Source: a virus. Taken from it: DNA of 41,902 nt. The position numbers and the translations under genes are program-made. Positions 7,763-18,069 of this stretch are shown here, one piece after another (the stretch's first letter is position 1; every line of letters begins with the position of its first letter). The DNA is taken from IMG/VR virus record IMGVR_UViG_3300047494_000050, positions 1 through 41,902 of that record; one strand, written 5' to 3'. The notes beneath the pieces were generated by a model. The model searched no databases and had not been told where the DNA came from. It was given only the letters and a program-made list of their open reading frames with translations.

Positions 7763-10096
7763 TTACAGGTTTAAGGAAAACGGGATTCTTTTGAACTGGA
7801 AACTACCAGCCGTTGACGCGATGAGAATGCACAAGAACGCGGGCGTTATCTTGCGCTGGATTCCGTAGAACATCGTCTTTCCGGTAATCGGGACGCCAAA
7901 GTCCACGCCGTATTTGCTTGTCGAAGTCGCACCGATGGCGTTCGAGCCTGGCGTTCCTTCAGCAAATATGGCGATGCCGTTATATCCAGACGTTGTGGTC
8001 CCGTAGTAGTCAGATAAACCGACTCGGACGTTTCCATAAAGTTGGATAGGGCTTGCGACTTTTATTCCGCCGCTCCAGGTGGAACTCAGCGTTCCACCGG
8101 CGATAAGCGTGCCGTCGGTCGATACCCAATCAGAGCATCGGATGAGCGGCCAAAAGTACCGCCGTGTAGCAGCCGTGTCGTTGTTCGCGCGGAAGTCATA
8201 CGGCAGCGTGCAATGTCCGAGCATCCGGTAGAAGTCGCCGGTGAGGTCCGCGACCTGCTCCGGCACCGGCCCTTCCGGATTATCCGGATAAAGACCGCAC
8301 GCCTGACCGTTACCGGTCGCGAGAAGGTACTCAGTCCCCGTATCGACATACGCATCTTCCGATAGGTATATCCACCGCCATAAAGCGAACTGCGCGCCCG
8401 AAGGGGGCGTCGCAGTCGCAATAACGATAGGAAGGCTTCCGCCGTCCCAGGACGCCACCACGGGGTTGAAAGCCCCGTCTGTGACCGGCTGGCCGCCGGT
8501 GACGACGGTCGTTCCATTGATGACCACCTCATTTATGAGGTTCGTCTCTCCTTGGTTCGCGTTGCTGCCTGATGTTGGATTCGGGGAGCCGAAGTAGGCG
8601 CCGATTCCAAACGCATAGTCCTGGGTCTTCTTGAACTGCTGGATGCGGAGCGTTTGCTTGACATCCGGACCTTGGAAGTCTTTCGTGATTTGATTGATGA
8701 AGAAGTCGAGCGCGACTCCGGTCTTCTGCTCGATGACCGTAATGATATCGCCCGTCTGATACAGCGGGTTGTATAGCACTTCGATTTCCGTCTGCATCGT
8801 CGGGTACGAGTTGTCGAACAACTGCGCGCTCGTGATACCGGTAAGGAACGTGACGGCGGTGCCGGGGTCCATGCCCGTAATCGTCGTCAGGAAGTTCGTC
8901 GGGATATCGTAGGTCGGATATTGAGTGAAGACGTTTATCGAGGTCTGGTCGTAGGAGACCACGGTAATCGGCTGGTTGTTTATCGACGTAGCGATAGCGC
9001 GAACGACGTTGGTGATATTCGTCGCCACATATTCCGGTGAGAACGAAAGAACATCGTACTCGTCTCGCAAAACCGCAACCGGTTTTGAATCGACGTTCAG
9101 TTCCGCGAAGTTCAGGTATCCGAGTTCGTCGAACCAAATCCGCCATTGGATACCCTTCTGGGAAGTCGCCGTGGCGATGTCGGCAGCCGTCTGGAGAATG
9201 CTCTGCTCGTGGCCGGTCTGCATGAGCGGCAAGAGCATCCCCGAGCAGTCGATTTTCAGGAAGGACGGGTCGAAGTTTCCGAAGTCACAGAACAGGTGCT
9301 TAATCATAAGCTCCGGTGCCATAGCAAGCGGAACGGCGTCCACCGAAACAACGGACCCACTAGCTAAAGGGGAATCGAATGTTACGGTACCATGCACGTA
9401 GTCGATGGTGCAGGGAAGCGTCGTCGGAATCCCCGATGGGGCTTCGACGGTGCCCACATAAACCGAAACGGCGAGAAAGTCCGAGGCATAAACCGGAGCG
9501 TCGGTCGATTGCGTCATCCAGTTGACGGCATCGCACACCCAGGTCATTAGGTCACCCGAAGGATTCGTTAGTGCGTAGTTCGGGTTGTAGTAGTTCGACG
9601 CTTGGTTTCCGTACAGGATTGGAGGAAACGATGCGTAGACGCTGGCCTGGAACATCATAAACTGGTCCATGCCGACAATCGTCATCTCGTTGCCTTCGGC
9701 AGTCGATTGCTGATTGGTGGATGAGTTCAGGTAGATGCCTGCCGGAGCGATGGTCTCGACACCGTTGTCGTCTCTGACTCCGCAGTAAATTGCTATCTTA
9801 TTATCGACGGGGCCGGGGAAGAAGTAGCGCGCGAGCGGGGAGTTCGCGTTAAGCGGGGACATGCTCCCATCTTGATTCGAAAGCACGAGGTTGCACGTAT
9901 CCATGCCAGCCTCGAGGTACTGTTGCGTCGTACAAGAGATGATTTTATCGAGGATGATTTGGCTGCCAAGTTTATTATAGATGGCCGTACCTAATGAAGC
10001 GTCGGTAATAAGCGGGAGTTCCATCCAGGCGTAGACTTTTGGACTTCTCAACGCCGTTCTTAGAACGGCTGCAATTTCTTCATTAACTGGCTGCAT
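7763..10096 (-). CDS. Tail hub / tail-associated (Tal-like) protein
   Basis: The protein has 777 residues. The N-terminal half is beta-rich and contains EMTIVGMDQFMMFQASVY, a strand pattern like baseplate hub (gp27/Tal-type) proteins. It follows the distal tail protein and ends just before the fibre genes, the usual hub position at the tail tip. Its ATG (10094-10096) immediately follows the stop of the distal tail gene. No peptidase or lysozyme motif was seen. The family assignment comes mainly from gene order and size. Confidence 0.7.
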   Translation of the reverse strand: MQPVNEEIAAVLRTALRSPKVYAWMELPLITDASLGTAIYNKLGSQIILDKIISCTTQQYLEAGMDTCNLVLSNQDGSMSPLNANSPLARYFFPGPVDNKIAIYCGVRDDNGVETIAPAGIYLNSSTNQQSTAEGNEMTIVGMDQFMMFQASVYASFPPILYGNQASNYYNPNYALTNPSGDLMTWVCDAVNWMTQSTDAPVYASDFLAVSVYVGTVEAPSGIPTTLPCTIDYVHGTVTFDSPLASGSVVSVDAVPLAMAPELMIKHLFCDFGNFDPSFLKIDCSGMLLPLMQTGHEQSILQTAADIATATSQKGIQWRIWFDELGYLNFAELNVDSKPVAVLRDEYDVLSFSPEYVATNITNVVRAIATSINNQPITVVSYDQTSINVFTQYPTYDIPTNFLTTITGMDPGTAVTFLTGITSAQLFDNSYPTMQTEIEVLYNPLYQTGDIITVIEQKTGVALDFFINQITKDFQGPDVKQTLRIQQFKKTQDYAFGIGAYFGSPNPTSGSNANQGETNLINEVVINGTTVVTGGQPVTDGAFNPVVASWDGGSLPIVIATATPPSGAQFALWRWIYLSEDAYVDTGTEYLLATGNGQACGLYPDNPEGPVPEQVADLTGDFYRMLGHCTLPYDFRANNDTAATRRYFWPLIRCSDWVSTDGTLIAGGTLSSTWSGGIKVASPIQLYGNVRVGLSDYYGTTTSGYNGIAIFAEGTPGSNAIGATSTSKYGVDFGVPITGKTMFYGIQRKITPAFLCILIASTAGSFQFKRIPFSLNL

Positions 10097-10936
10097 TTAG
10101 GTATCCTGAACCCAATACGAACCTGCCCAATATCCGGTGAATGCGCTGCCGTAGAGCGGTGGATTCTGCGTATTGTAGGGGATATATTTACTCCAGACCG
10201 TGAAGCTCGGAGCATCATCTACCGGAAACCCGTTCTGGATTTCCGTGAGGAGCGTGGCCGTGGTAGAGTCGTTCGTGCTGTTCCAGTATATCCGGAGCTT
10301 GCGATAATACGTGCTCGTTGGCGCCGTGAACGTGATATCGTATGCGGCGTTCGGATTCGTGTTGTTTATCTCGGTAACTTCACCGATTGCCGACTCGCCG
10401 GTGTTGGTAAACACCGTCGGCCAAAGATAAACCGTAGCCGGGTTCGGCATGACGCCCGCGTTACTTGATAGAGTCGCCGTCAGGGTCGGCGGCGTGAGCG
10501 TATTAAGCGTCGTCCCGTTGCCGTTGTACGGCGCCAGGACGAGGAACGACGCCTTCACCGCAAAGATATCCATGGTTACGTCGGCGACCTGGCCGACGTT
10601 CGTAATAGTCAGAACTCCGAGATGCCCATTATTACGGTTGTCGATAAGGACAACCGGAGCGATATTGCAGAACGCAGCCATCTTCTGGAACTCTTGAGCA
10701 TCCATTTGATTCCACGTTAACTGAATTTCTTTGGGTGGATACTCTCGGTCGCCGAGGATAACGGCGCCGCCGTTGGTCGTCTGCGTATACTTCCGCACGT
10801 TGCCGGGGGTGCGCGGCGCTTCCGCCGGGTTCAGTTTAGCCGCCCACATATTCGTCGGGTTAAGCGGGTCGAACAGCGTGAACGATTGGCGTGGCTGAAG
10901 CGGCGTGTTAAAATAGTATAAGTAAGGTTCTGACAT
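10097..10936 (-). CDS. Distal tail protein (Dit-like)
   Basis: This 279-residue beta-rich protein has an N-terminal part with EIQLTWNQMDAQEFQKM and LGVLTITNVG strands. That recalls the N-terminal ring domain of Dit-type proteins, which join the tail tube to the tip. Residues about 145-279 form a second beta domain that could be a carbohydrate-binding or galectin-like extension. It is encoded directly after the tape measure and before the tail hub, the standard place for a distal tail protein. The call rests on synteny and overall character. Confidence 0.65.
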   Translation of the reverse strand: MSEPYLYYFNTPLQPRQSFTLFDPLNPTNMWAAKLNPAEAPRTPGNVRKYTQTTNGGAVILGDREYPPKEIQLTWNQMDAQEFQKMAAFCNIAPVVLIDNRNNGHLGVLTITNVGQVADVTMDIFAVKASFLVLAPYNGNGTTLNTLTPPTLTATLSSNAGVMPNPATVYLWPTVFTNTGESAIGEVTEINNTNPNAAYDITFTAPTSTYYRKLRIYWNSTNDSTTATLLTEIQNGFPVDDAPSFTVWSKYIPYNTQNPPLYGSAFTGYWAGSYWVQDT

Positions 10937-10962
10937 CTTACATTGTTCTGACCTTTCCTGAA

Positions 10963-13900
10963 TTACGAGACATAGGAGAATCCTTGCGAGGACGCTTGCT
11001 GCATGTAGGCTTGCGTGCTACGTGCGATGGCGCGGCCGTCGAGATTCGTTTGGACGATAAGAACCGGCGTGACGCCGCCACGTCCGGATATAATCGGGGC
11101 GCCGTTCATCGCTTGCGTGGTAGCTCCCGATGCGACGAGCGCCGGGTTCGTCGTTGACGACGTGCCCGAAGGATTGACCGGATTGTTCGTGGTCGAGGTC
11201 GTTCCGGTTGTGTTGACATACGGAGCTTGGATGCCGTTGCCACCACCGGCTTGATAGCCTTGTGGTGAGAATTGATATCCCGGCGTGTTCCAGCCATACG
11301 GCATGGAGCCACCGCCGCCGAACTGATTGAGGACGACAAGGGCTTGGTTCGCGCCGCCGACGGACTGCTGGAATCCGTACAGAGCTTGCGTCGTGTTCTG
11401 AAGCTCCTGGAGGTAGTCGTTCCAGTTCTGCGCGCCGGTGACGGCTTGACCGGAAGCGTTCTGCCCCTCGACGTTGCCGTTATGTAATCCACCGACTGTG
11501 ACGGCTTGGCCGCCACCGGTGTCGGTGTTTGCCTGCTGCCACAACTGGAGTTCTTCGCCCGTGAGGCCCTGGCCGCCAGGGTGAGCGGCGACGAATTGGT
11601 CTAAGTATTGGAGTTCGGATTTATTACCGAGTTGCTGTTGCAACTGAGAGTCTTCGAAGACGGTTCCGGTTGCCGAAGTATATGCCGCGTCCGGTCCGTT
11701 GTTACCGTCACCACCGGCGTTCGCGACCATTTGCGCGAAGCCGGACGATGCGTACATATCCGGATTCGTCGTTTCGCTAATCTTAGGTCCGAATAAACCA
11801 CCAATCATTCCGCCAAGGGACGAACCAAGTGCGGCGCCGAGCGCCGGATTACCTAACATTGCACCGAGGCCCGCGCCGATTCCCGCCCCCGCAACCGAAC
11901 CCCATCCAGCGTCCTGGGATTGGGAGAACGAGTTCATGATATTTCCGGCGGCGTCGATATATCCGCCGACGCCGCCTTTAGCGGCGCTCGCGTTTCCGGT
12001 CATACTGCCGCCGATTTGGTCGAGGGCCGAGCCAAACTCGCTATGTCCTGCTGCGGCATTTGCCATGTCGAGCGCGTTCGTCATCGTATTCACGCCGCCG
12101 AACTTACTCGCTATCGCATTGAACGCGGTTTGAACAGGACCGGACGTGGTGGACACGTCCCAGTTATTTCCACCGCCTCCGGCGTTAGCCATATCCGGAC
12201 CGGTATATCCACTACCGTTATCCGGACCGCCGTTGGGATTCGGGACGTTAAGAATCGCGGCGCCCTGTTTAGCAGTTACCGAAGGGTCCGTTAATCCCTT
12301 AACAACACCGTCAGCGGTAGCTTTATCAAGACCAAGACCAGCGGCGGCGCTTCCACCAAAGCCACTACCGAACGGAGAACTCGCTGCATTAAAGCCAGTC
12401 GTGAGCGCACTAACGAAGCTATTCTTCGAGCCTGTATCCAGCGTTACTTGGCCGAGGGCTGGAAGGCCAATTCCGCTTGAACTAGACCCACCACCTCCGA
12501 GTTGTCCGGGGACGCCGTTATTGCCAGTTACGCCCGCCGCAATCTCTTGAGAGAGTGCGTCGGTTTGTGAACCTTCGTAGTTCGGGTCGAGATACGAATT
12601 CTTGATGGTATCAGAGAAGTCTTTAACACCCTGAGCGAAGATACCCATAGTGTCGGGAAGTTTATTGGTCGCCGTGTCCACGAAGCTCTGCATGGAGTTC
12701 GTTACGTTCTGAGATGCAGGGTCGGACGCAAGGCCCTGCATCATTTGGTCCATGGCTTTCTTCATCATGGAGTCCATGAACGTCTTTGTGAAGTCTTCCG
12801 CCATTCTCTTGAAGAGGGGCGGGTGCTCCGCAGCGTACTGTTCGGCTGCCTGCTTTTCTTTTAGCTTCTTGACCTCTTCGTCAATCCGCTCCATATAAAG
12901 TTTATGGTCGGCGGCTTGCAGCGCGTTGTGATACGCGCCATCCGAGTACATCGTATCGAGGAAGTCTTTCTGATATTGCAGTTGGCCGATGACGCCTTCA
13001 ATATCACTAATCTCTTGCTTGAGGGCGTTATCGCCGAAGTCGGCGGCGACCGCCGTGTCGATAAGGGGCTTCGATACCTCGCTAAAGGCAGCAGTAAGCC
13101 CCTGGCCCCAATCCGAATTCTTGAGACGTTGGAGTGACGCTTCGAATTTATCCGCAGCAGACTGCGCCATAAGCGCGGCGACCTGTGCGTCATAAAGTCC
13201 CTTAGCAACACCGGATTCGGCTGCCGGGAGAGCTTCCAGGTTTTCCTGGTACTCCTTCACCGCGTCCGCAAGCCCCTTACGAAGCTCAATCTGCTGCTTC
13301 ATCGCGTCGAGTTGTTCCGGAGTGGCGCCACCAACTTGAGCTAAGGCGACGTTCTTCGTATCCTCGGCCTCGTCGGTCTTCGCACTAATGCTCTGCATCT
13401 TATCGCGAAGAGCTTTCGCGTCTTCGGTTTCGAGATGCTGCGCTTTATCGAGCGCATCCGAATACCGGTTCGCCTCTTCCTCAAGCAGTTCGTTTTTCTT
13501 CTGCTGAGTAAGGTTACCGGCTGCGGCGAGTTTATTGATTTCCTGAACGACTTCGAGATGGTGCTGCGTGTTCTGGACTTCGGATTCGGCAACGAGTCCG
13601 GACTTTACACCGAGGTTGGTTGCGTCACCGATTTGCTCGTCCGTGTGGCGCATCGCCATCGTGCCGTTGGGGCCGTACTTCTCGAGACGGGATAGTTGTT
13701 CCGTCGAGAACGCCAGCCCGGCGTCGGACTTCTTATTATTCTGGGTGTCGATATCCGCATCTAAGGAATCGTAGTCCGTCTCAGCGGATTGGAAGTTACC
13801 ACGAGCCGTGCGATAGTTGCCCATCCACGCGCGCCATTCTTTGGTACCGCGTCCCGCACGGTTGGCTTGCGTGAGGTCGTAGCCTTCGTCGCTCTTCCAA

Positions 13901-16900
13901 TGCGCCATCTCGGCTTTATCGACGACTTCGGTTTTCTTATCGTCGGCGATTTTATCGTTAATCGCAGCCTTGTACTTCGCAAGGGAACCAGCGGTTTGGC
14001 CGTAGAGCTTCGCGAGCTTCTCAAGGCGAGCGATGGTAGCATCGTCGCCCTTGAGGGATTCCTTCATGGCGAAGTTCAGGTCGTCATAAGCGGCCTTTGC
14101 GTCGTCCATATCCTGCGCGTGGAGTTGCGCCGGGGTGAGCGGTTTCTCTGTCGTCCCGCCGCCTCCGTCAAGGATTTCACCTTGCTGCGCCGGTTGTTCC
14201 CGGTGGTCAAAGATGTCCTTGATTTTATGCTGCCAGTCAGCGGCGCTCATGCCCTGGCGCATGGTGTTACTCAGGTTCTCGAGCGACAGCATTGGGCTCG
14301 AAGCGTTAAGCGCGCTTTGTACGTTTGAAGGAAGACCCTTGAGGACTGAGCCTCCGGTTTGTCCGTTGTAGCGATAGTTAGGGTCGCGGGCTTCTAAGAA
14401 CGCGGCTTCGTTGACGTAATCCTTGTCGTCCGTCTCGCGTCGAAGTTTATGCGTCTTACTGTCTAATACGTCGTGAGAATAGTAAGCGTGGACCGGACCG
14501 GTGTTCTTAAGGTCGTTCGCGGCACGGATGCCATCTATTTTAGCATCGTCCGCATCCATCTGCTTTAATGCCGAAGCTCGCGCGGCTTTTGTGGCGGCGG
14601 TATCTTTTTCCCACGGCATGCGGATATTATCTGTAAGTTTTGGAATCTGGGCTAATTTATTGGCCCCGATGCTAATGCCGTCAAAGATATTACCGATTCC
14701 ATCTGCCATCCCAGCAAGTGCCGGAATGGCAGTTTGGGAAAGGTAAGATATAAACGAGACCATGGCAGGCATAGCGGCCGTCATAACGGCGATGCTGAAG
14801 CCTTCCCACGCAGCGTTCAACTGCTCCATCTTGACCTTGTACGTGCCGAGCATATCGACCGCGAGGCGGTCTTCCTCGGTCATGTTGGCCTGCATGGCGC
14901 GGACGATTTCGCCCTTACCCGCGACACCGGTCAGGATGGCTTCTAAGGCTTCGAACTGACGATTGCCAGCGATACCGACGGCGATTTGGTCACGCTGTTT
15001 CTGACTCATGCCGCCATAGACTTTGGCGAGGTTGTCTAAAACATCGTGCTGCGTGTTGAATATCTTATTGAGGGTATCCGCCGGAGCGCCTGCCGCTTCC
15101 ATCTCTTTGGCGAACTCTTTGACCGTCGCGTTATTTGGCTTCGATAAACCGGCAATACCGCCCGAGATACGAGCGATTTTATCGGCCGCTTCCGACGCGG
15201 CGTTGCCAGTATTACCGAACGCTTGGATAAGCGAGGCATTGATGGCGACGGCATCGGTAAGAGAATATCCGAGCGTGCCGAGTGCGGCCGTGTCCTTATC
15301 CATTGCTTCGAGGAGGAGAACGGCGGCGTTGTTATTGGCCTTGCCCATTTCTTCGCCATCTTTGGCTACTTGATGGAGACCTGCACCCGCGACGATAGAC
15401 GCGGCGGTAACTTTTTGCAGGAGTTCAGGGGTCTTCTCAAGCCCGAACGTCTCCTTGTCACCCTGGTTCATCTTGATGTTTCCGGCCTGCGCGGCGAGAC
15501 CCGTCAAGGTGCGGTACGTGTCTTCGAGGTCCGTACCGGTGGCGAGTTGGAACTTCAGGGTTTCGTTCGTAAGGAGTTGAGCGTCGTTGAGGTCGCCGGT
15601 GCGCTTGTACCAAAGCGCGATATCCTGCGACACGTCGTTAACTTCGTCACCGTACTTCGTGGCGAGTTCGATAGACTTCGCCATAAGGTCGTTGTTCGTC
15701 GTGTCGTCAACGCCCTGGCGTTTGATGCCGACCTTACTGTCGGCGGCTTCCGTGTTCTTTAGTGAATCCCGATAGTTCTGGAAGAGAACACCCTGGACTT
15801 GGAATTCCGATGCCTTGTGGATTGCAGCGCCAAGCGCCTCGGCGGCGCTCGTCGCGAGCATCATTGCGGCGGTGAACGCGCCGTACTGGAGGATGTGCTC
15901 CCCCATGTTCTTGATTTCGCGCTCCCAAATGTTCGGGAAGGCGCGAGCGCGGACGCCCGCCATTTCCTTGTACTCAGCAGAGACTTGGCGAAGTCCCTCG
16001 GCGGAATACTTCTCTTCACCGGCTTCGGCATTAAGTTGCGCGGCGAGTCCGGCGTGACCGCCAGCGGCGTTCACCGCTTGGTTGAATAAACGCGCGGCAT
16101 CGAGATATTCTTGCTGCCCGCGACGGAGGGCCTCGACGGCAGCGGTCGTCTCTTCGGTACGCTCGCTAAGACCCTGCGTGTTTATTCCACGCGGCTGTTC
16201 GCGTTCCGGCGGACGCATTTGGTCGATGACGGATTTGAATGCGGGAGCTTCCGGTTGGTTGAGCTTCTCCAACTGCTCTTGCCACAACGGCAAGAGGGCT
16301 TGCATGGAGCCTGCTTTGATGAGCGTTTCTTTATTCGCGGCCTGCGACTCGAGGCGAGCTTGCGCTTCGAGTACGGGAATCATCGCGGCTAGGGTTAAGC
16401 GACGGCGCTCCTCGAGTGCCAGGAGCTTCGCACCCTCGGCCTGGAGTTTCGCGGCAGCAGCGGCTTCCGCAGCCTTCGCTTTCGCTGCGGCTTCCGCAGC
16501 AGCAGCCCGCTCGCGGTCTTCCGCAAATCCACCGGATGGGGCGCGAACGCCCATCTCCTGCATATATCCCCGGAAGTCATCGCCCGAAGCGGGCGATACT
16601 TTAGGGACGACAGGGCCGTTTCCACGAATGCCTCCGATAGAATCGAAGCTATCTAAGGCTTGGCGTGGGCTTATGTCGCCGGGAGTGTGAACCCCCGGTC
16701 GAATAAAGCTCATGTCATCGGCACCGGCAACAGCACGGTCGTCGCCGTCGAAGTTGGTTCGGCGGTACATCCGGACGGGAATATGTGTATATCCCGCCAT
16801 CTCGGCTGCGGCTAAACGATGGTTGCCCTCTTCGAGCTTGAGCTTCTTATCTTCGCGACCGAATCCCAAGATGGCTGGTTCACGAATACCGTTCTCGCGG

Positions 16901-18069
16901 ATATCGTCGGCCATCGCTTGCATTTCTTCGGGATTACGCCGAAGTTCGTTGCCACGGAACTTCTTGAGATACTCGATGGGAAGTTCATCGACGTAGCCTT
17001 GCTTTGCGTAGTTTTCCTCACGCCACGGTTCGGGGCGAGCGGAACCAGCAGTTTGTCCCAAGCCCGAATTCCATTCGGCGGCTAGTTTATCCGGACCCCC
17101 GGCTTCCACCAACTGCCGCCTGAACATCTCGGCAGAGTTCTTGCGAAGGCGTTCGCGTTGGAGGATTGCGTTTATTGCATCCCTCTGCGCCTTAGCGGCT
17201 TCGGCGTCGATTCGCTCGCTTGCGAGTTGAGCACTACGCGAGGCGGCCATTTCTTGACGGCCAAAGGCTTCGGAGAATACGGACGCGGAGCGTTCCGCCG
17301 GAGATTGATTCGCTACTTCCTTACGGGCAGAGAACTGCTCGCGCCGGGCACGCTGCGCGTAACCGGCTTCAATCCGGGCCTGCGCTGCGGCGCGGGCTTC
17401 GGCCTCATCTGCAATTCGTGCAAGTTCTTTCTCGTGAACCGTTGCACGCATTCCGTCGAAGTCTTTGAGCTTACTCTCGACTAAGGCGTAGTCTTGGGCC
17501 GAGAAGTTATTGGCGCGGCCTTTATCGAGCGTGCCTGCATTCCGCTTCTCGAGTATCGAATCATAAACGTCTTGATAAACCGGACGCTTACGACGCTGTT
17601 GCTGTGCTCTCTGATATTGTAGGGCATACTCCGCGCGGGCGGCGCGGGCGACTTCTCCAGTACGGTCGTAGAGGTCTGCGTTACCTCCAGAGCGCGGGCG
17701 CGATGCTTGGGTCGCGGCCTTGTTCTGAGCAGCGGCACGCATCTCGATAGAGCGTGCGAGAGACTGTTCTGCGCGAGCGCGGTTCTCGGTAGCACGGGCG
17801 GCGGCGAGTTCGAGCTTCGAGAGTTCGAGGTCTGCCTTCGTTCCCGAGAGTTTGGCGCCGGTAAGGCGTTCGACCGCAGAGGCGGCTTTATCAAACGCAG
17901 CGGTTGTTTCCGAGATGGAGACCGTAACTTTATCGAGGATAGCAGAGAATCCATTAAGCCCATTAAGGCTACCACCAAGAGCCTCGAAAGACTCCTTGGC
18001 TCTATCGAGCTTCGTCTCAACATCTTCGATGTCGAGCGTGAGGCGTAGTAAAATATCCTCATCAGCCAT
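10963..18069 (-). CDS. Tape measure protein with an embedded ParB-like domain
   Basis: The protein has 2368 residues and sets tail length: at about 0.15 nm per residue it implies a tail near 350 nm. Residues 1-350 are long alanine- and arginine-rich coiled coils. Residues about 358-440 look like a ParB/Srx-fold domain, with a DELPIEYL strand, a NGIREPAIL strand, the EGNHRLAAA motif (H417, R418) and an IPVRMYR strand. About 720-800 (GAFTAAMMLATSAAEALGAAIHKASEFQ) begins the TP901-type tape measure core. Two hydrophobic segments (near 735 and 1075) and a glycine zipper (GAGIGAGLGAMLG) near the C terminus may help membrane insertion during DNA entry. The ATG overlaps the stop of the upstream GIY-YIG gene by one base. 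Confidence 0.95.
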   Translation of the reverse strand: MADEDILLRLTLDIEDVETKLDRAKESFEALGGSLNGLNGFSAILDKVTVSISETTAAFDKAASAVERLTGAKLSGTKADLELSKLELAAARATENRARAEQSLARSIEMRAAAQNKAATQASRPRSGGNADLYDRTGEVARAARAEYALQYQRAQQQRRKRPVYQDVYDSILEKRNAGTLDKGRANNFSAQDYALVESKLKDFDGMRATVHEKELARIADEAEARAAAQARIEAGYAQRARREQFSARKEVANQSPAERSASVFSEAFGRQEMAASRSAQLASERIDAEAAKAQRDAINAILQRERLRKNSAEMFRRQLVEAGGPDKLAAEWNSGLGQTAGSARPEPWREENYAKQGYVDELPIEYLKKFRGNELRRNPEEMQAMADDIRENGIREPAILGFGREDKKLKLEEGNHRLAAAEMAGYTHIPVRMYRRTNFDGDDRAVAGADDMSFIRPGVHTPGDISPRQALDSFDSIGGIRGNGPVVPKVSPASGDDFRGYMQEMGVRAPSGGFAEDRERAAAAEAAAKAKAAEAAAAAKLQAEGAKLLALEERRRLTLAAMIPVLEAQARLESQAANKETLIKAGSMQALLPLWQEQLEKLNQPEAPAFKSVIDQMRPPEREQPRGINTQGLSERTEETTAAVEALRRGQQEYLDAARLFNQAVNAAGGHAGLAAQLNAEAGEEKYSAEGLRQVSAEYKEMAGVRARAFPNIWEREIKNMGEHILQYGAFTAAMMLATSAAEALGAAIHKASEFQVQGVLFQNYRDSLKNTEAADSKVGIKRQGVDDTTNNDLMAKSIELATKYGDEVNDVSQDIALWYKRTGDLNDAQLLTNETLKFQLATGTDLEDTYRTLTGLAAQAGNIKMNQGDKETFGLEKTPELLQKVTAASIVAGAGLHQVAKDGEEMGKANNNAAVLLLEAMDKDTAALGTLGYSLTDAVAINASLIQAFGNTGNAASEAADKIARISGGIAGLSKPNNATVKEFAKEMEAAGAPADTLNKIFNTQHDVLDNLAKVYGGMSQKQRDQIAVGIAGNRQFEALEAILTGVAGKGEIVRAMQANMTEEDRLAVDMLGTYKVKMEQLNAAWEGFSIAVMTAAMPAMVSFISYLSQTAIPALAGMADGIGNIFDGISIGANKLAQIPKLTDNIRMPWEKDTAATKAARASALKQMDADDAKIDGIRAANDLKNTGPVHAYYSHDVLDSKTHKLRRETDDKDYVNEAAFLEARDPNYRYNGQTGGSVLKGLPSNVQSALNASSPMLSLENLSNTMRQGMSAADWQHKIKDIFDHREQPAQQGEILDGGGGTTEKPLTPAQLHAQDMDDAKAAYDDLNFAMKESLKGDDATIARLEKLAKLYGQTAGSLAKYKAAINDKIADDKKTEVVDKAEMAHWKSDEGYDLTQANRAGRGTKEWRAWMGNYRTARGNFQSAETDYDSLDADIDTQNNKKSDAGLAFSTEQLSRLEKYGPNGTMAMRHTDEQIGDATNLGVKSGLVAESEVQNTQHHLEVVQEINKLAAAGNLTQQKKNELLEEEANRYSDALDKAQHLETEDAKALRDKMQSISAKTDEAEDTKNVALAQVGGATPEQLDAMKQQIELRKGLADAVKEYQENLEALPAAESGVAKGLYDAQVAALMAQSAADKFEASLQRLKNSDWGQGLTAAFSEVSKPLIDTAVAADFGDNALKQEISDIEGVIGQLQYQKDFLDTMYSDGAYHNALQAADHKLYMERIDEEVKKLKEKQAAEQYAAEHPPLFKRMAEDFTKTFMDSMMKKAMDQMMQGLASDPASQNVTNSMQSFVDTATNKLPDTMGIFAQGVKDFSDTIKNSYLDPNYEGSQTDALSQEIAAGVTGNNGVPGQLGGGGSSSSGIGLPALGQVTLDTGSKNSFVSALTTGFNAASSPFGSGFGGSAAAGLGLDKATADGVVKGLTDPSVTAKQGAAILNVPNPNGGPDNGSGYTGPDMANAGGGGNNWDVSTTSGPVQTAFNAIASKFGGVNTMTNALDMANAAAGHSEFGSALDQIGGSMTGNASAAKGGVGGYIDAAGNIMNSFSQSQDAGWGSVAGAGIGAGLGAMLGNPALGAALGSSLGGMIGGLFGPKISETTNPDMYASSGFAQMVANAGGDGNNGPDAAYTSATGTVFEDSQLQQQLGNKSELQYLDQFVAAHPGGQGLTGEELQLWQQANTDTGGGQAVTVGGLHNGNVEGQNASGQAVTGAQNWNDYLQELQNTTQALYGFQQSVGGANQALVVLNQFGGGGSMPYGWNTPGYQFSPQGYQAGGGNGIQAPYVNTTGTTSTTNNPVNPSGTSSTTNPALVASGATTQAMNGAPIISGRGGVTPVLIVQTNLDGRAIARSTQAYMQQASSQGFSYVS

